From Desulfotalea sp. (GTDB taxonomy: Bacteria; Desulfobacterota; Desulfobulbia; Desulfobulbales; Desulfocapsaceae), in the NCBI GenBank assembly GCA_002733995.1, contig NVXR01000033.1, positions 62,001 to 126,000 of the forward strand: a stretch of 64,000 nucleotides of DNA, written 5' to 3'. Shown here piece after piece: positions 1 through 9,282 of this stretch. Below the pieces are notes generated by a model. It was given only the letters and a program-made list of their open reading frames with translations. It did no database searches and was not told the DNA's origin. A program made the translations under genes and the position numbers. Within the stretch, counting starts at the first letter, position 1, and each line of letters starts with the position of its first letter.

Positions 1-23
1 GCACGTATTCTGCTTTTATCAGT

Positions 24-740
24 TTACTGGGGTGAGTTTATTATCGCGTAACGTATATAGCGGCTGCGTATCCAGCGGAAGGCCAGGGTGTCAAAGAATG
101 GGCCTATCAAACGATTCCATAGGTGGTATTTGCTGGTGCCAGCATAACGGGGGTAGTGTGAGATTGGCACCTGTTTGACCTTGCCACCCTCCAGCTGGAT
201 GAGAGCGGGTAGAAAACGATGCATACCATGGAAAAATGGAATCTTGAGGGCAAATTCTGTCTTCATGATTTTTAAAGGACAACAGGTGTCTTTAATGCCA
301 TCATTGATCATGAACCTTCTGTAGCCGTTAGCGAGTTTTGAAGAAATTCGTTTGACTAGGCTGTCTTGGCGCTTTGCTCGAATACCGTTGACCATGTCAA
401 ATTCAGGAAACCATTCAAAATATTGTAGGAAGTCTGAAGGGTTTGTTTGCAGGTCGGCATCGATATAGCCAACAAGAGAACTGGTGCAATGATCGATTCC
501 AGCTTTTACCGCACTACTTAAGCCATAGTTTCTAGCAAGGTTGATAACACGGTAGGCTTTGGAACTTGTACTCTTGTCCTGTATAATCTGAAGACTATTA
601 TCGGTTGAGCCGTCATTTACACAGAGAACCTGAGTCGCGATGGGGGATACCTTGAGAAACTTGTCCATTTCAGTAAAAAAAGACGAAAGACATTCTTCTT
701 CATTGAATATTGGAACAATAATTGTCAGGTCATCATTCAT
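24..740 (-). CDS. Family 2 glycosyltransferase (DPM1/ArnC-like)
   Basis: Transfers a sugar from a nucleotide or activated donor, probably to a polyprenyl phosphate or glycan on the cytoplasmic face of the membrane. The N-terminus has the GT-A start LTIIVPIFNEEE, then CVNDGSTDNS and the metal-binding region YIDADLQ, in the order normal for family 2. The C-terminal part has aromatic and basic residues but no clear pair of membrane helices, so it may be a peripheral enzyme. The open frame continues upstream to 821, but family 2 enzymes begin close to the first strand, so I place the start at the ATG at 740 (MNDDLT). No strong ribosome site is visible there. Substrate cannot be told from sequence; the other glycosyltransferases nearby suggest surface polysaccharide or glycolipid work. 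Confidence 0.85.
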   Translation of the reverse strand: MNDDLTIIVPIFNEEECLSSFFTEMDKFLKVSPIATQVLCVNDGSTDNSLQIIQDKSTSSKAYRVINLARNYGLSSAVKAGIDHCTSSLVGYIDADLQTNPSDFLQYFEWFPEFDMVNGIRAKRQDSLVKRISSKLANGYRRFMINDGIKDTCCPLKIMKTEFALKIPFFHGMHRFLPALIQLEGGKVKQVPISHYPRYAGTSKYHLWNRLIGPFFDTLAFRWIRSRYIRYAIINSPQ

Positions 741-1031
741 ATGCGATTTTTTGCAGGGGTTATGTCGGTCATTATGAGCCGTTGTAACTGTGTATTTTAA
801 TCGGAAAACAACCGCATACATCTAACAGGAACCGCAGCAAAACTCAAGTTTTTTTGGTTTTCGAACTATCTGAATCATATTGCCTGTGCTTTATAATGAG
901 TATATCTTGGGGATTTAGGCTAGGATATCCGCAGGGATAAGTGCTTTTGTCTGACTGTTTGCTTGTTTTGAAACAGAATAATCTGCAAGGGCTAAAAAAT
1001 GATAACAACAAGTTGTGCATTGTTTTTGGGA

Positions 1032-1066
1032 ATGCCACCTGCTTTTCCCGTAAAAGTAGGTGGCAT
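1032..1066. terminator. Strong hairpin in the gap between divergent genes
   Basis: Two 15-base arms (ATGCCACCTGCTTTT and AAAAGTAGGTGGCAT) pair with a single mismatch around a 5-base loop. No T-run follows on either side, so it is either a weak terminator or a structured 5' region just ahead of the M15 peptidase gene. The rest of 741-1114 shows no credible gene. Confidence 0.45.
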
Positions 1067-1114
1067 CGTATCATTAAATGAGTCTTAAGAGACTGGTGTC
1101 AAAGGAATACCGCT

Positions 1115-2005
1115 TTGAACAGAAGAAAATTTTGTACCTTGGTGGCACTGACGGCTTGTACGTGTCCCTTAGATCTTTCCGCTGCTGTCCTTTTGATTTC
1201 TACAGACAAGAAAAAAAAACTGTGCCAGGACAATAATTGGGTAAGATCTTCTCCCCTTGTTGTCGCTCCGCAAAATGTATCCGATAATATGGTCAGAGAT
1301 TACCTGGTGAAAATTCGTCATCCGGACCTGCCACACCCCAATGATGTTTACCTCGATGCTGATCACGCGGTAGTGCTTGCACGGATAGTTTCCCGCTTTA
1401 AACGTCTTTATAGAACCATGGGATATGGTAATTTTGGAGTGGCCGGGTTTGATAAAGCCGTTTGTTTTGCCCGCAACTATTCAGTGGTTGGACGATTTAC
1501 CGGGGAGGAACTCGATTTCCTTGAGATGATCTACTATCGTAATGCCAATGATTATGGCTTTTACGGTGATAAAAGGATCGTCGCTCTTACCCAAGAGATC
1601 AAAATAAAAGATACCTACAAAGTGCCCTACAGTGGTAATTGCCTGTTTAAGGGGGCTTCACTAAGTAAATATCAGGAAATCAAGCGGAATCTTGGTGAAG
1701 ATGTTTTGCTCACCTCTGGAATTCGAGGCCTGATTAAGCAGTTTTATCTCTACCTAAACAAGGTTGAACGTCATGGGGGTAACCTGTCTCTTGCCTCAAG
1801 ATCTCTGGCGCCTCCGGGGTATTCCTACCACGGTACGGGGGATTTTGATATCGGCCAGATGGGATTTGGCAAAAACAATTTTTCTGAGAAATTTATTGGA
1901 ACTCCCGTGTTTAAAAAGCTCACCGCACTGGGATATGTCGAATTTCGTTATCGGCGAGATAACCTTCTGGGGGTTCGCTATGAACCGTGGCACGTCAAAC
2001 TCTGA
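1115..2005 (+). CDS. Peptidase M15 family (VanY/YcbK-like) D,D-carboxypeptidase, probably Tat-exported
   Basis: Likely a zinc peptidase that trims D-Ala or cross-link peptides in peptidoglycan. Zinc-site motifs are SYHGTGDFDIG (His and Asp ligands, about residue 237) and EPWHVKL at the very C-terminus, the usual spacing for M15B. The N-terminus MNRRKFCTLVAL has a twin arginine followed by a hydrophobic stretch, so Tat export to the periplasm is likely. The start is a TTG at 1115 with AAGGA about nine bases upstream. The nearby OmpA-domain protein and glycosyltransferases fit a cell-envelope role. The exact substrate (D,D- or L,D-peptide) is not decided by the sequence. Confidence 0.8.
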   Translation: MNRRKFCTLVALTACTCPLDLSAAVLLISTDKKKKLCQDNNWVRSSPLVVAPQNVSDNMVRDYLVKIRHPDLPHPNDVYLDADHAVVLARIVSRFKRLYRTMGYGNFGVAGFDKAVCFARNYSVVGRFTGEELDFLEMIYYRNANDYGFYGDKRIVALTQEIKIKDTYKVPYSGNCLFKGASLSKYQEIKRNLGEDVLLTSGIRGLIKQFYLYLNKVERHGGNLSLASRSLAPPGYSYHGTGDFDIGQMGFGKNNFSEKFIGTPVFKKLTALGYVEFRYRRDNLLGVRYEPWHVKL

Positions 2006-2330
2006 TATTAATGCAACCAAGAAAAAGATAAAACGAAAGGCTGAACTTTATACGTGAGTATTGGGTCTAAACCAGATGGGAAACACCGCTCTCTCCTGAT
2101 GAGATAGAAGATCTAGTTCCTACCAGTATTGAAACACTTGCTGAGTTAAAGCTGGATTCAAAGAAGAAGCGCAACACGCCTGCCAGTAAATATTTTTAAA
2201 AGGAGTGCTGAGGTTGTATAATAAGTGCAACATCTTGAAGTTTGAAAAGTGAGTGAGGTGAAGGTCTGCTATCAATTTGTACGCTTTAAATAATCTCCGT
2301 TGCCAATAAACAACTAAAGGGAGGGGGCGT

Positions 2331-2609
2331 GTGAATAAAGAGAAGCTAGAAAAAGATTGGGATGAAAGAGGTTTTTCATTTGGCATTGGCACTATAAAAT
2401 CTGGTGATGCTGTTGATGAGTCCGTTCACGATGATAAGGATGAACTTGTTGTTATGGAAACGGGGAAATACGAATTTATTATTGACCATAAATCATTTTC
2501 ACAAGATGGAGATGTTGAAGTTCTGATTCCAGCAGGGACTGTACACACCATTAAAAATGTTGGTCCTAATGATTCAAAAATATACTATGGCTACAAGGCA
2601 AAAAAATAA
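2331..2609 (+). CDS. Small single-domain cupin protein
   Basis: A 92-residue protein that is almost entirely one cupin barrel. The pattern ELVVMETGKYEF followed by VEVLIPAGTVHTIKNVG matches the two cupin motifs; the His of the second motif is present (AGTVHTI), while the first motif lacks the usual paired His, so metal binding may be weak or absent. It starts at a GTG preceded by GGGAGGGGG, a strong ribosome site. It stands alone between long non-coding stretches. Small cupins of this kind bind metals or small ligands, but no substrate can be named. The 325 bases before it (2006-2330) and the 480 bases after it (2610-3092) show no convincing gene. Confidence 0.7.
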   Translation: MNKEKLEKDWDERGFSFGIGTIKSGDAVDESVHDDKDELVVMETGKYEFIIDHKSFSQDGDVEVLIPAGTVHTIKNVGPNDSKIYYGYKAKK

Positions 2610-3092
2610 TAAGAAGGTTGCTTAACGCGTTTGTTTTGTTCACGGTGAAGTAGGAAGCACCGCCAGTAGGGGCTTCGGCATGTCACATGCTGGCAATTCT
2701 CTGTGGAGTCGAGGTGGAAATTTACCTTTAGATGGAGCAGGTGGATAACTGACACATGTGGCGAATCTGCTGTTTGGGAGGGCCGCGGAATGTTTTCTCT
2801 GACGACAAGGTGGAGCTTGTAGGCCAAACATTGCCTGCCGGTTCTCAATTGTTACTTCACGCCTCGTAGGTAAAGGAAATCCACTTCGATATGGGGGCTT
2901 GCTGCGTGTGTTGGCCACGGGCTAATCGAAAAATACAAAAACAAGATTGAGGTATAATTTGTTTCTACCATTATGTTTGTGTAAACCAATTGCAATATTG
3001 GTTAGTTAGTGTTAGGGAAAAGTTGCAGTCTATTAACCTCTGTCAGAGGTTTGCTCTCTGGCTGATCCTCCGGATATTTTTAGAAGGTTCGT

Positions 3093-4877
3093 ATGTATAA
3101 ATCATTTTATAAGCTTGACCGAAAACCGTTTGAAACCACCCCTGATACATCTTTTCATTGGCTTGGAGAAAGCTACAGTGAAGCACTTGCAACTCTTCGC
3201 TCTGCTATTCTTGACAATAAAGGATTTTTGCTGCTGACTGGTGATTCTGGGATTGGTAAAACATCTCTAATTAAGGTCTTGATAAAAAGTCTTGATGCAG
3301 GAGTTGAATGGGGGGTGATTGAGAACCCAAATCTTGAGCGAATAGATTTTTACAATGAAATCGCTGCGAATTTCGGGATAGATAAGAAGTTTACCTCAAA
3401 GGTGCAGTTTCTCATTCAGTTCAGCCATTTTCTGCATAAGGCTGATGACGATAATAAAAAAATTATTCTCATCGTGGATGAGTGTCATCTTTTAAGTCAA
3501 GAGATGCTGGAAGAACTGCGTTTGCTATCAAATATTGAAAAAGCCGAGACAAAGCTAATAAATATTTTCTTTGTGGGTGAAAATAGTTTCAATGAAATGT
3601 TGGCACAGCCTAAAAACAGGGCTGTGCGGCAGCGACTTGCCTCAAAAATAGAACTTCCTCCCCTCTCTGCTTATGAGACGGAGGCGTATATCCGTCACAG
3701 GTTAAATGTTGCAGGTGCAGAGGACAAAATTTTTTCTGCTAAGGCTTGTCAGATGGTGCATCAATATTCCGCTGGAGTACCTCTACAAATAAACAAAATA
3801 TGTGATGCTGCCCTATCGTTGGGTGCACATCAGGGCGAATCTACCATATCTCTTGCGTTGCTTAAAAGCTCTCTAGATAAAGGTGACCGGCCAACTGATT
3901 ATGCGCCTGTCTCCATAGGTCAAGACGTCGTGGCGCAGCGGGTTGTGCCTGGAAAAGATTATGCACAATTTAAGCTTGGTGATAGGCCGGATTCAAAAAT
4001 TACCGGCTTTAATCTTGATGCGGGCAAGGGCAGAAGCTGGCGGAAGTTTGGCCTTGGGGCTCTGGTTCTTGTGCTGGTTGTAGGGGGCTATTTATTCAAA
4101 TCATATATGACTCCAGGTTTGCCGAAAGAAAACACCGCTCAAATCGTTGAACAAGTCGAGCCGTTAAGGCAATTACCTAATATTTCCACCTCTCCTGCTG
4201 TGGTTATTCTGGAAGGAAATGATCATGAAATAAACCGAGTCAAGGCCGATGAGTTGAAGTCCGCAATATTGGCAAAAGCATACAGAGACGAGGAAGGCAG
4301 CCAACCTCTTTTAAGTGAGGTGGTGGTAGAGGCGAGTGGGGTTGCGTCTGAACTCCCTGATGCTGAGTTGGAAGGTAACGATGTGGCCGCTGTTGACAGG
4401 CAATTTGCCGAAGAGGAAGATGCGGTAAATAGCATTGTGGAGGCCATTGAGGCCGCAGTTTCCCTAAATGTTGAAATTATGATAGAGGAATTAGCGGTTG
4501 CAGACGTTGATGTTCAACAGGAGCGTCTTGAGCCTAGGAAGGTGATGTTGCCATTACTCGCAAATTCTTTAGAACTTACCCGTGTTGCAAAAAATAAGTT
4601 TAATAGTTTTGCTGAAAAATTAAAGAACTATCCCAAGGCGACTATTCTCATTAAAGGCTTTGTTTCTTCGAAGACGAATTCACTTGAAAACATACAACTC
4701 TCAGAAAAAAGAGCCTTGAATGTTTATAAACTGCTTCTTGAGAAAGGTATTGAGCCTGAGCAGATTGAAATGAAGGGTATGGGTAACAGAGAACCCGTTG
4801 CCTCAAATGATACGAGGGCGGGACGCACGAAGAACCGGCGAGTAGAGATTGTGGTAATCAGCGATGGTCGTCAGTAA
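3093..4877 (+). CDS. ExeA/GspA-like AAA ATPase with one membrane helix and C-terminal OmpA domain
   Basis: Cytoplasmic ATPase tied through one membrane helix to a periplasmic peptidoglycan-binding domain. Residues 1-270 form an ExeA-type AAA module: the family start MYKSFYKLDRKPFETTPD, Walker A GDSGIGKT at about 50-57, Walker B IILIVDECH near 130, then an arginine-rich sensor region. A membrane helix (LGALVLVLVVGGYLF) lies near 320-335. A long acidic linker follows, then about 110 residues of OmpA type with LSEKRALNVYKLLLE and NRRVEIVV. ExeA normally ends in a PG_binding_1 domain, so the OmpA ending is a variant layout. It probably helps envelope or secretion assembly through peptidoglycan. 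No secretin or Gsp gene is in the window. Confidence 0.8.
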   Translation: MYKSFYKLDRKPFETTPDTSFHWLGESYSEALATLRSAILDNKGFLLLTGDSGIGKTSLIKVLIKSLDAGVEWGVIENPNLERIDFYNEIAANFGIDKKFTSKVQFLIQFSHFLHKADDDNKKIILIVDECHLLSQEMLEELRLLSNIEKAETKLINIFFVGENSFNEMLAQPKNRAVRQRLASKIELPPLSAYETEAYIRHRLNVAGAEDKIFSAKACQMVHQYSAGVPLQINKICDAALSLGAHQGESTISLALLKSSLDKGDRPTDYAPVSIGQDVVAQRVVPGKDYAQFKLGDRPDSKITGFNLDAGKGRSWRKFGLGALVLVLVVGGYLFKSYMTPGLPKENTAQIVEQVEPLRQLPNISTSPAVVILEGNDHEINRVKADELKSAILAKAYRDEEGSQPLLSEVVVEASGVASELPDAELEGNDVAAVDRQFAEEEDAVNSIVEAIEAAVSLNVEIMIEELAVADVDVQQERLEPRKVMLPLLANSLELTRVAKNKFNSFAEKLKNYPKATILIKGFVSSKTNSLENIQLSEKRALNVYKLLLEKGIEPEQIEMKGMGNREPVASNDTRAGRTKNRRVEIVVISDGRQ

Positions 4878-4905
4878 AAGGAGGCACGTTTATAGCCTCT
4901 TTTCG
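4872..4905. terminator. Bidirectional hairpin at the 3' ends of convergent genes
   Basis: AAAAGGAGGC pairs with GCCTCTTTT across a 9-base loop with one bulged G. It overlaps the stop region of the ATPase gene and the end of the minus-strand glycosyltransferase, whose coding ends are only 12 bases apart, and can serve both. Confidence 0.6.
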
Positions 4906-6011
4906 TTACACAGTTCCTTGAGTTTGTCCAGTAACATATCGTAGTTTGTGTTGAGGTTATGGTTGGTGCGAATATGCTTTTCGCCATTTTTACCTAGGGT
5001 AAGGCGGAGCTTTTGATCTTCAATGAGCGTTTTTATATTTTCTGTAAAGCGGTCAGGTTCTGATGCGGAAGATAGGAGCCCTGTTTGTCCTTGAATAATG
5101 GCTTCTTTAGCCCCCCAGTCTGCAAGAGCTACCGTGGGAAGTCTGCAGGACTGAGCTTCGAGGTAGACCATTCCCAGTGATTCTTGGATGCCTGGGAATG
5201 CAAAGATATCAGCACTACTGTAATATTGATACAATTCCTTTCGAGGAATTTTTCCTAAAAAAATCACCTGACTAGGTAGTAGTCGATCCGCCTGTTTTTT
5301 GAGCTGCTTTCTACATTCCCCATCCCCTGCAATAATGAGTTTTAGCCTGAAACCTTTCCCGTGTAAGCGGGCGCAAGATTGTATGACCTTTGCTAGCCCT
5401 TCAGTCTTAACGCCTCGTCGCATCATTGCCGTTGTCATGATGATTATTTCGTCTTGCACAGCCCAGCGCTGGCGTATCTTTTTCCTTTCGGCCGGTGAAA
5501 ATGTGAAATCTTCCGGGTGTATGCCTGGTGCAATATAGGTAAGCTTTTCAGTGGGAATAATTCTAGAGAGATTCTTTAGGTCCCTGCGTTTATTAGTAAA
5601 GACGTGATCTGCCTTTAATAGGGTGTCTCTGTTGAGGAGAAAACCAGGCAGGGTCGTTAATTTTTTACGTCTTTTGGTGGAGTAGATGCCCTGGAATATT
5701 ACGTATGGAATATTCAATTTGCTAGAGCAATGTGGACCGAGAAGGTCCGGGGCTTTATAATACGAGTGATAGGTTAACCATATATCAGGAGCCGTAGGTT
5801 GCAGATTTTTAACGACCTTTCTCCCTTCAATAGAGAGTCTTACGAGGTTGAGGGGGTTGTAATAAATCCATCTGCAGCGAAGCTTACTGGCGAGTTCAAT
5901 AGCGTTACCTTGATCTTGGAGATGCTCAAAGATCTCCGTGCCGATAATCAAGTCACCTGAAGGGTTTTGGTGTCCCATGGGTTTAAAGGGCATGTAGTAC
6001 GCAATTTTCAT
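4890..6011 (-). CDS. Family 4 (group 1) glycosyltransferase
   Basis: Retaining GT-B glycosyltransferase using a nucleotide sugar, acting in the cytoplasm on a lipid-linked or surface glycan. The N-terminal half begins with IAYYMPFKPMG and has the glycine-rich donor region QNPSGDLIIGTEIFEHL; the C-terminal half has IIAGDGECRKQL and the EX7E-like region FAFPGIQESLGMVYLEAQS that contacts the donor. The frame is open to 6083, but family members start a few residues before the first strand, so I choose the ATG at 6011 (MKIAYY). Neither start has a clear ribosome site, so the N-terminus is uncertain. Acceptor unknown. Confidence 0.82.
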   Translation of the reverse strand: MKIAYYMPFKPMGHQNPSGDLIIGTEIFEHLQDQGNAIELASKLRCRWIYYNPLNLVRLSIEGRKVVKNLQPTAPDIWLTYHSYYKAPDLLGPHCSSKLNIPYVIFQGIYSTKRRKKLTTLPGFLLNRDTLLKADHVFTNKRRDLKNLSRIIPTEKLTYIAPGIHPEDFTFSPAERKKIRQRWAVQDEIIIMTTAMMRRGVKTEGLAKVIQSCARLHGKGFRLKLIIAGDGECRKQLKKQADRLLPSQVIFLGKIPRKELYQYYSSADIFAFPGIQESLGMVYLEAQSCRLPTVALADWGAKEAIIQGQTGLLSSASEPDRFTENIKTLIEDQKLRLTLGKNGEKHIRTNHNLNTNYDMLLDKLKELCNEKRL

Positions 6012-6464
6012 AGTGCTATGTAACCAGTTATAACGCTTGATATCAGGTTTATATTTTTGCTCGTGCTTGTCACCACGCTTCATGCTTGCTGTTGTAATGA
6101 CTAGAGATGTGGCGTAAGGCTCTTAATATCTAGGCGCTGTTGTGATACGGCGTCTCGATGCACAGGAAACCAAAAATCTGTCTGTTGTGCATTGATTTTC
6201 TATGGGTTGTCGTTGCAAAAGAACTTTTAAATCGTATTTTCCTCTATTTAGGCGGTGGCAGGGGACAAAAGTGTTTTCCGGCAGTAGTGATGGAAGGGCG
6301 GTATGGGGATTGGCCATTGGAAAACATTGTGGGGGAATTTTCTTTGCCAAGATGTAAGAAGCAGATTGATAATTTTCAATCACTTTCTTAACTATTAATA
6401 TAATCTCTCATGGAAAATGAGGGGTCAACCTGCAAAAAACAACTTGTTTACAGGGTACGCCTTG

Positions 6465-6471
6465 AAGGAGG
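6465..6471 (+). promoter_or_regulatory. Ribosome binding site fixing a TTG start
   Basis: AAGGAGG is a full Shine-Dalgarno match and sits inside the upstream extension of the open frame, eight bases ahead of TTG 6480. It is the main reason for rejecting the ATG at 6417. Confidence 0.65.
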
Positions 6472-6479
6472 ATGAAAAA

Positions 6480-7646
6480 TTGCGTTTGGATATCTTGATT
6501 TATGCCCATGATGGCAGGGGGCTTGGGCATGTAAGTCGTAGTCTTGGTATTGGCATTGCTCTTCGGCGACTCTACCCTGAATTGAGCATACTTTTCATCT
6601 CAGGTTGTAGTTTTACGGGTGATCTTATCGGTAAGGCACCGTTGGATTGGCTCAAATTACCCGCATATAAAACAGAGGTCGTTGGTGGGCAATCAAGGGG
6701 TATTCCAGGGGATTCTATGTTTTCTGATAAGGAATTGGGGGATTTGAGGAGTGGTGACCTCGCTCACATTGTCACACACTATCAACCAAGGCTGGTGTTG
6801 GTTGACCACACCCCCCAGGGAAAGCATAGAGAACTGTTGCAGGCGCTTGAACTGGCCCCCGATGACTGCCAGTGGGTGCTTGGAGTTCGAGGGATTGTTG
6901 GTGCGGTACAGCAGGCCAAAGCAGATGTTACCCGGGAGATTTTTCAAAACTATTATTGTGATCTGCTCTGGTATGGTGATGCTGGAATATTAGGTGAAAA
7001 TCACTGCGAATTATTGCATGAACAATATGGGATCGTTCCTGTTGAGTGTGGGTATGTTTCGCGACTTGGAGAGTATTTGCTGTACAACAGTACAAAAAAT
7101 AATGAGCGTGTTTGGGCGGGTGTTGTCTCGGTGCCTTGGCTTGGGGAAAAGAGCTTGGGTTTCCTTGAGTGTTTGGCCGCAGCCTTGGCGATAATTCCTG
7201 CCGTCTGTGGTGACTGGTGTCTGTTTGTAGATACGGGGGAGGGAGCCATGAGAAAAAGGGTGGTTGACCTGTTCTCCGGCTTGGAAAACTGCCATCTTAA
7301 ACAGCCCGGAGGAGAATACGCTGGGGTGTTGATGAACGCCCAAAGCGCTGTTGTTTATGGAGGTTATAACAGTCTTGTTGATGTCCTTTTGGCCGATTTG
7401 CCAACCCTGGTTATTCTTCGTGAAATGAGGGATCAGGAGCAGCAGGATCATGTGGCTTGTTTGCAGGGAAAATTAGGAAACGCTTTGCTCAGTATATCTG
7501 AAGACGAAGTAAGCGTAGATCAACTTAAAACTATGCTTTTGCGTAATGTAAATGGGAAAGACTCAAAGAGGTATGGAGTTGATGTGGCTGGCGCAACCCG
7601 TGCAGCGAGGTATCTGTATTCTAAATTAGACAACGTTTCGAGCTAA
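6480..7646 (+). CDS. COG4671-type (MurG-like) predicted glycosyltransferase
   Basis: GT-B enzyme of the poorly studied COG4671 group, distantly like MurG. The signature YAHDGRGLGHVSRSLGI near the N-terminus is the acceptor-side glycine loop; the C-terminal half has VVYGGYNSLVDVLLADLPTL, matching the donor-binding segment. The open frame begins at an ATG at 6417, but AAGGAGG at 6465-6471 lies eight bases before an in-frame TTG at 6480 whose product begins LRLDILIYAHDG, just where the fold should start. I therefore take the TTG. Nothing coding is supported between 6012 and 6479. Substrate is unknown. Confidence 0.75.
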   Translation: MRLDILIYAHDGRGLGHVSRSLGIGIALRRLYPELSILFISGCSFTGDLIGKAPLDWLKLPAYKTEVVGGQSRGIPGDSMFSDKELGDLRSGDLAHIVTHYQPRLVLVDHTPQGKHRELLQALELAPDDCQWVLGVRGIVGAVQQAKADVTREIFQNYYCDLLWYGDAGILGENHCELLHEQYGIVPVECGYVSRLGEYLLYNSTKNNERVWAGVVSVPWLGEKSLGFLECLAAALAIIPAVCGDWCLFVDTGEGAMRKRVVDLFSGLENCHLKQPGGEYAGVLMNAQSAVVYGGYNSLVDVLLADLPTLVILREMRDQEQQDHVACLQGKLGNALLSISEDEVSVDQLKTMLLRNVNGKDSKRYGVDVAGATRAARYLYSKLDNVSS

Positions 7647-7755
7647 AGGTTAAGGGCGTCGTTCTTCAGAAGGGATGACAGGGGGCGTCAAGGTGTCAGG
7701 ATGACAACGACGCTGGCTGGGCTCGTTAAGCTTTTGTCGCAGAGGTCTGCCTACA

Positions 7756-7799
7756 GGCAAACAGCGTATCCAGTCAGGAGCTTGGGCACGCTGTTTGCC
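7756..7799. terminator. Hairpin with 12-bp perfect arms between convergent genes
   Basis: GGCAAACAGCGT (7756-7767) and ACGCTGTTTGCC (7788-7799) are perfect complements around a 20-base loop. It lies between the ends of the COG4671 enzyme and the minus-strand NhaC gene and likely terminates both. A smaller palindrome TGCCT-AC-AGGCA overlaps its left arm. Confidence 0.5.
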
Positions 7800-7844
7800 A
7801 AAATAGAACTTAATGGACTACCGTTGTAGTGTTTTTAGCCGGTT

Positions 7845-9257
7845 TTAGCTGCTTGCTTCAAGCGTATCTTCATCATCTCTCGTCCAGATAAATTTACCCG
7901 TTGCGGCATATAAGACAGCCAGGACAGGACAAATGAGAGAGAAGAAGGTGTAGGGTGCATAATCCATGGTCGACACGCCTAGGGTTGCAGCAGTGAAAAT
8001 TGCATCGTTGCCCCATGGCACGAGAAAAGCAAACAGTGTGCCACTGTCCTCTAAGGTTCTGGAAAGGACGTTGCCTTTTATGTTCATTCTTCTGTAGGCC
8101 GGTTCAAATGTTTCACCCGGTAGAACGATTGAAACATATTGGCTGGCGCTAAAAAGGTTTGTGGCCAGACAGGCGCCAATGGTTGCGACGATTAGTTTGA
8201 AACGGCTGTTGATGGAATTACTAACGGCTGTGAGCAGGGATTTGAGAATTCCTGATCGCTGGATGATTTCACCAAAGGCGAGAACAATAAGGGCAACGGT
8301 GACAATCCATGCCATACTACCAAGACCGCCCCTGTTGAGTAATTTAGCCGCATCGGCATTGCCGAAGTCATAATTTACACCTGAGAAGAGGGCGAGAATG
8401 ACCTCCTTGCTCGTAAATGAGTCTTGAAAGATCAGGCCGACAATTACGCCGAAAATTGAACCAATTATAATACTTAAAATTGGTGGAACTTTCTTGATGA
8501 TTAATACAATCGTCAATAGTGGAACGAGAAAGAGATAGGGACTAATAAAAAAAGCAGAATCTATTGCAGCCATAAGTTCTTGCGTTTTTACTGGGTTCGC
8601 AGCGTTCGTATCCTCAAAATTCATTCCGATTACTCCAAAAATGATTAATGAAATTATGATCGCTGGGATGCCAGTAAAGAGCATAGAGTATATGTGACTG
8701 AAAAGTGGGGTTTTGGCTGTGGCGGCTGCCAAGTTTGTGGTGTCTGAAAAGGGGGACATCTTATCCCCAAAAAGTGCGCCGGATACAACCATTCCTGCGG
8801 CTATTGGGATGGGAACACCGATACCCTCTGCAACGCCAATGAGAGCGACTCCCATTGTTCCGATGCAGCCGTATGAAGTTCCTGTGAAATAAGATGTAAG
8901 GCTACAGAGGATCAGGCCCGTTGTTAAATATAGAGATGGGGTGAGGAGATCTAGTCCGTAATAGATGATTGATGGTATTACTCCTCCAATAATCCAACCG
9001 CCAATGACACATCCTACTGCCATCATAATGCCGACAGTAAAGGCGGCTTTTTTGAATCCGTCAAGGATGTATCCCTCGATTTCCATGAGGCTACTGCCCA
9101 GGAAATAACTCACTATCGAGAGATAGATAATACACAAAACTAAGGTGCCCCGGGTCGGCAGTCTGAGAACCAGAAGGCAGGCTGTAAGGACGGCGATAAG
9201 TCCTAACATTGCAAAAATCGCTAAGCTTGGTTTCACTATTTTTTCATTTGTTGCCAT
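7845..9257 (-). CDS. NhaC-family Na+/H+ antiporter
   Basis: Inner-membrane antiporter of the NhaC family, exchanging Na+ for H+ or a carboxylate for H+/Na+ as in MleN. About eleven hydrophobic helices are visible, and SGALFGDKMSPFSDTTNLA is the family signature in the middle of the protein. Length (470) is normal. The ATG at 9257 has AAGGAG nine bases upstream. A racemase-like gene lies 25 bases upstream on the same strand and probably shares its transcript. With the enzyme and GntR regulator further up, the cluster looks like uptake and breakdown of an amino or dicarboxylic acid, so an organic-acid exchange role is as likely as pure Na+ export. Confidence 0.85.
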   Translation of the reverse strand: MATNEKIVKPSLAIFAMLGLIAVLTACLLVLRLPTRGTLVLCIIYLSIVSYFLGSSLMEIEGYILDGFKKAAFTVGIMMAVGCVIGGWIIGGVIPSIIYYGLDLLTPSLYLTTGLILCSLTSYFTGTSYGCIGTMGVALIGVAEGIGVPIPIAAGMVVSGALFGDKMSPFSDTTNLAAATAKTPLFSHIYSMLFTGIPAIIISLIIFGVIGMNFEDTNAANPVKTQELMAAIDSAFFISPYLFLVPLLTIVLIIKKVPPILSIIIGSIFGVIVGLIFQDSFTSKEVILALFSGVNYDFGNADAAKLLNRGGLGSMAWIVTVALIVLAFGEIIQRSGILKSLLTAVSNSINSRFKLIVATIGACLATNLFSASQYVSIVLPGETFEPAYRRMNIKGNVLSRTLEDSGTLFAFLVPWGNDAIFTAATLGVSTMDYAPYTFFSLICPVLAVLYAATGKFIWTRDDEDTLEASS

Positions 9258-9282
9258 AGATCTACTCCTTTTGTTTGAAGGG

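Noticed and set aside
1764..2057. 97-codon plus-strand frame inside the M15 peptidase gene
   Set aside because: Overlaps a well-supported gene in another frame and shows no family features.
2640..2918. Minus-strand frames in the gap before the ExeA-like gene
   Set aside because: Composition is unlike protein, there is no ribosome site, and no family is recognised.
6123..6391. Open frames on both strands before the COG4671 enzyme
   Set aside because: Opposing frames of similar size with no domain; likely chance.
7748..7759. TGCCTACAGGCA resembles the CRISPR repeat core
   Set aside because: Only a short palindrome with a two-base loop and no flanking repeat sequence; it is part of a terminator-like region.
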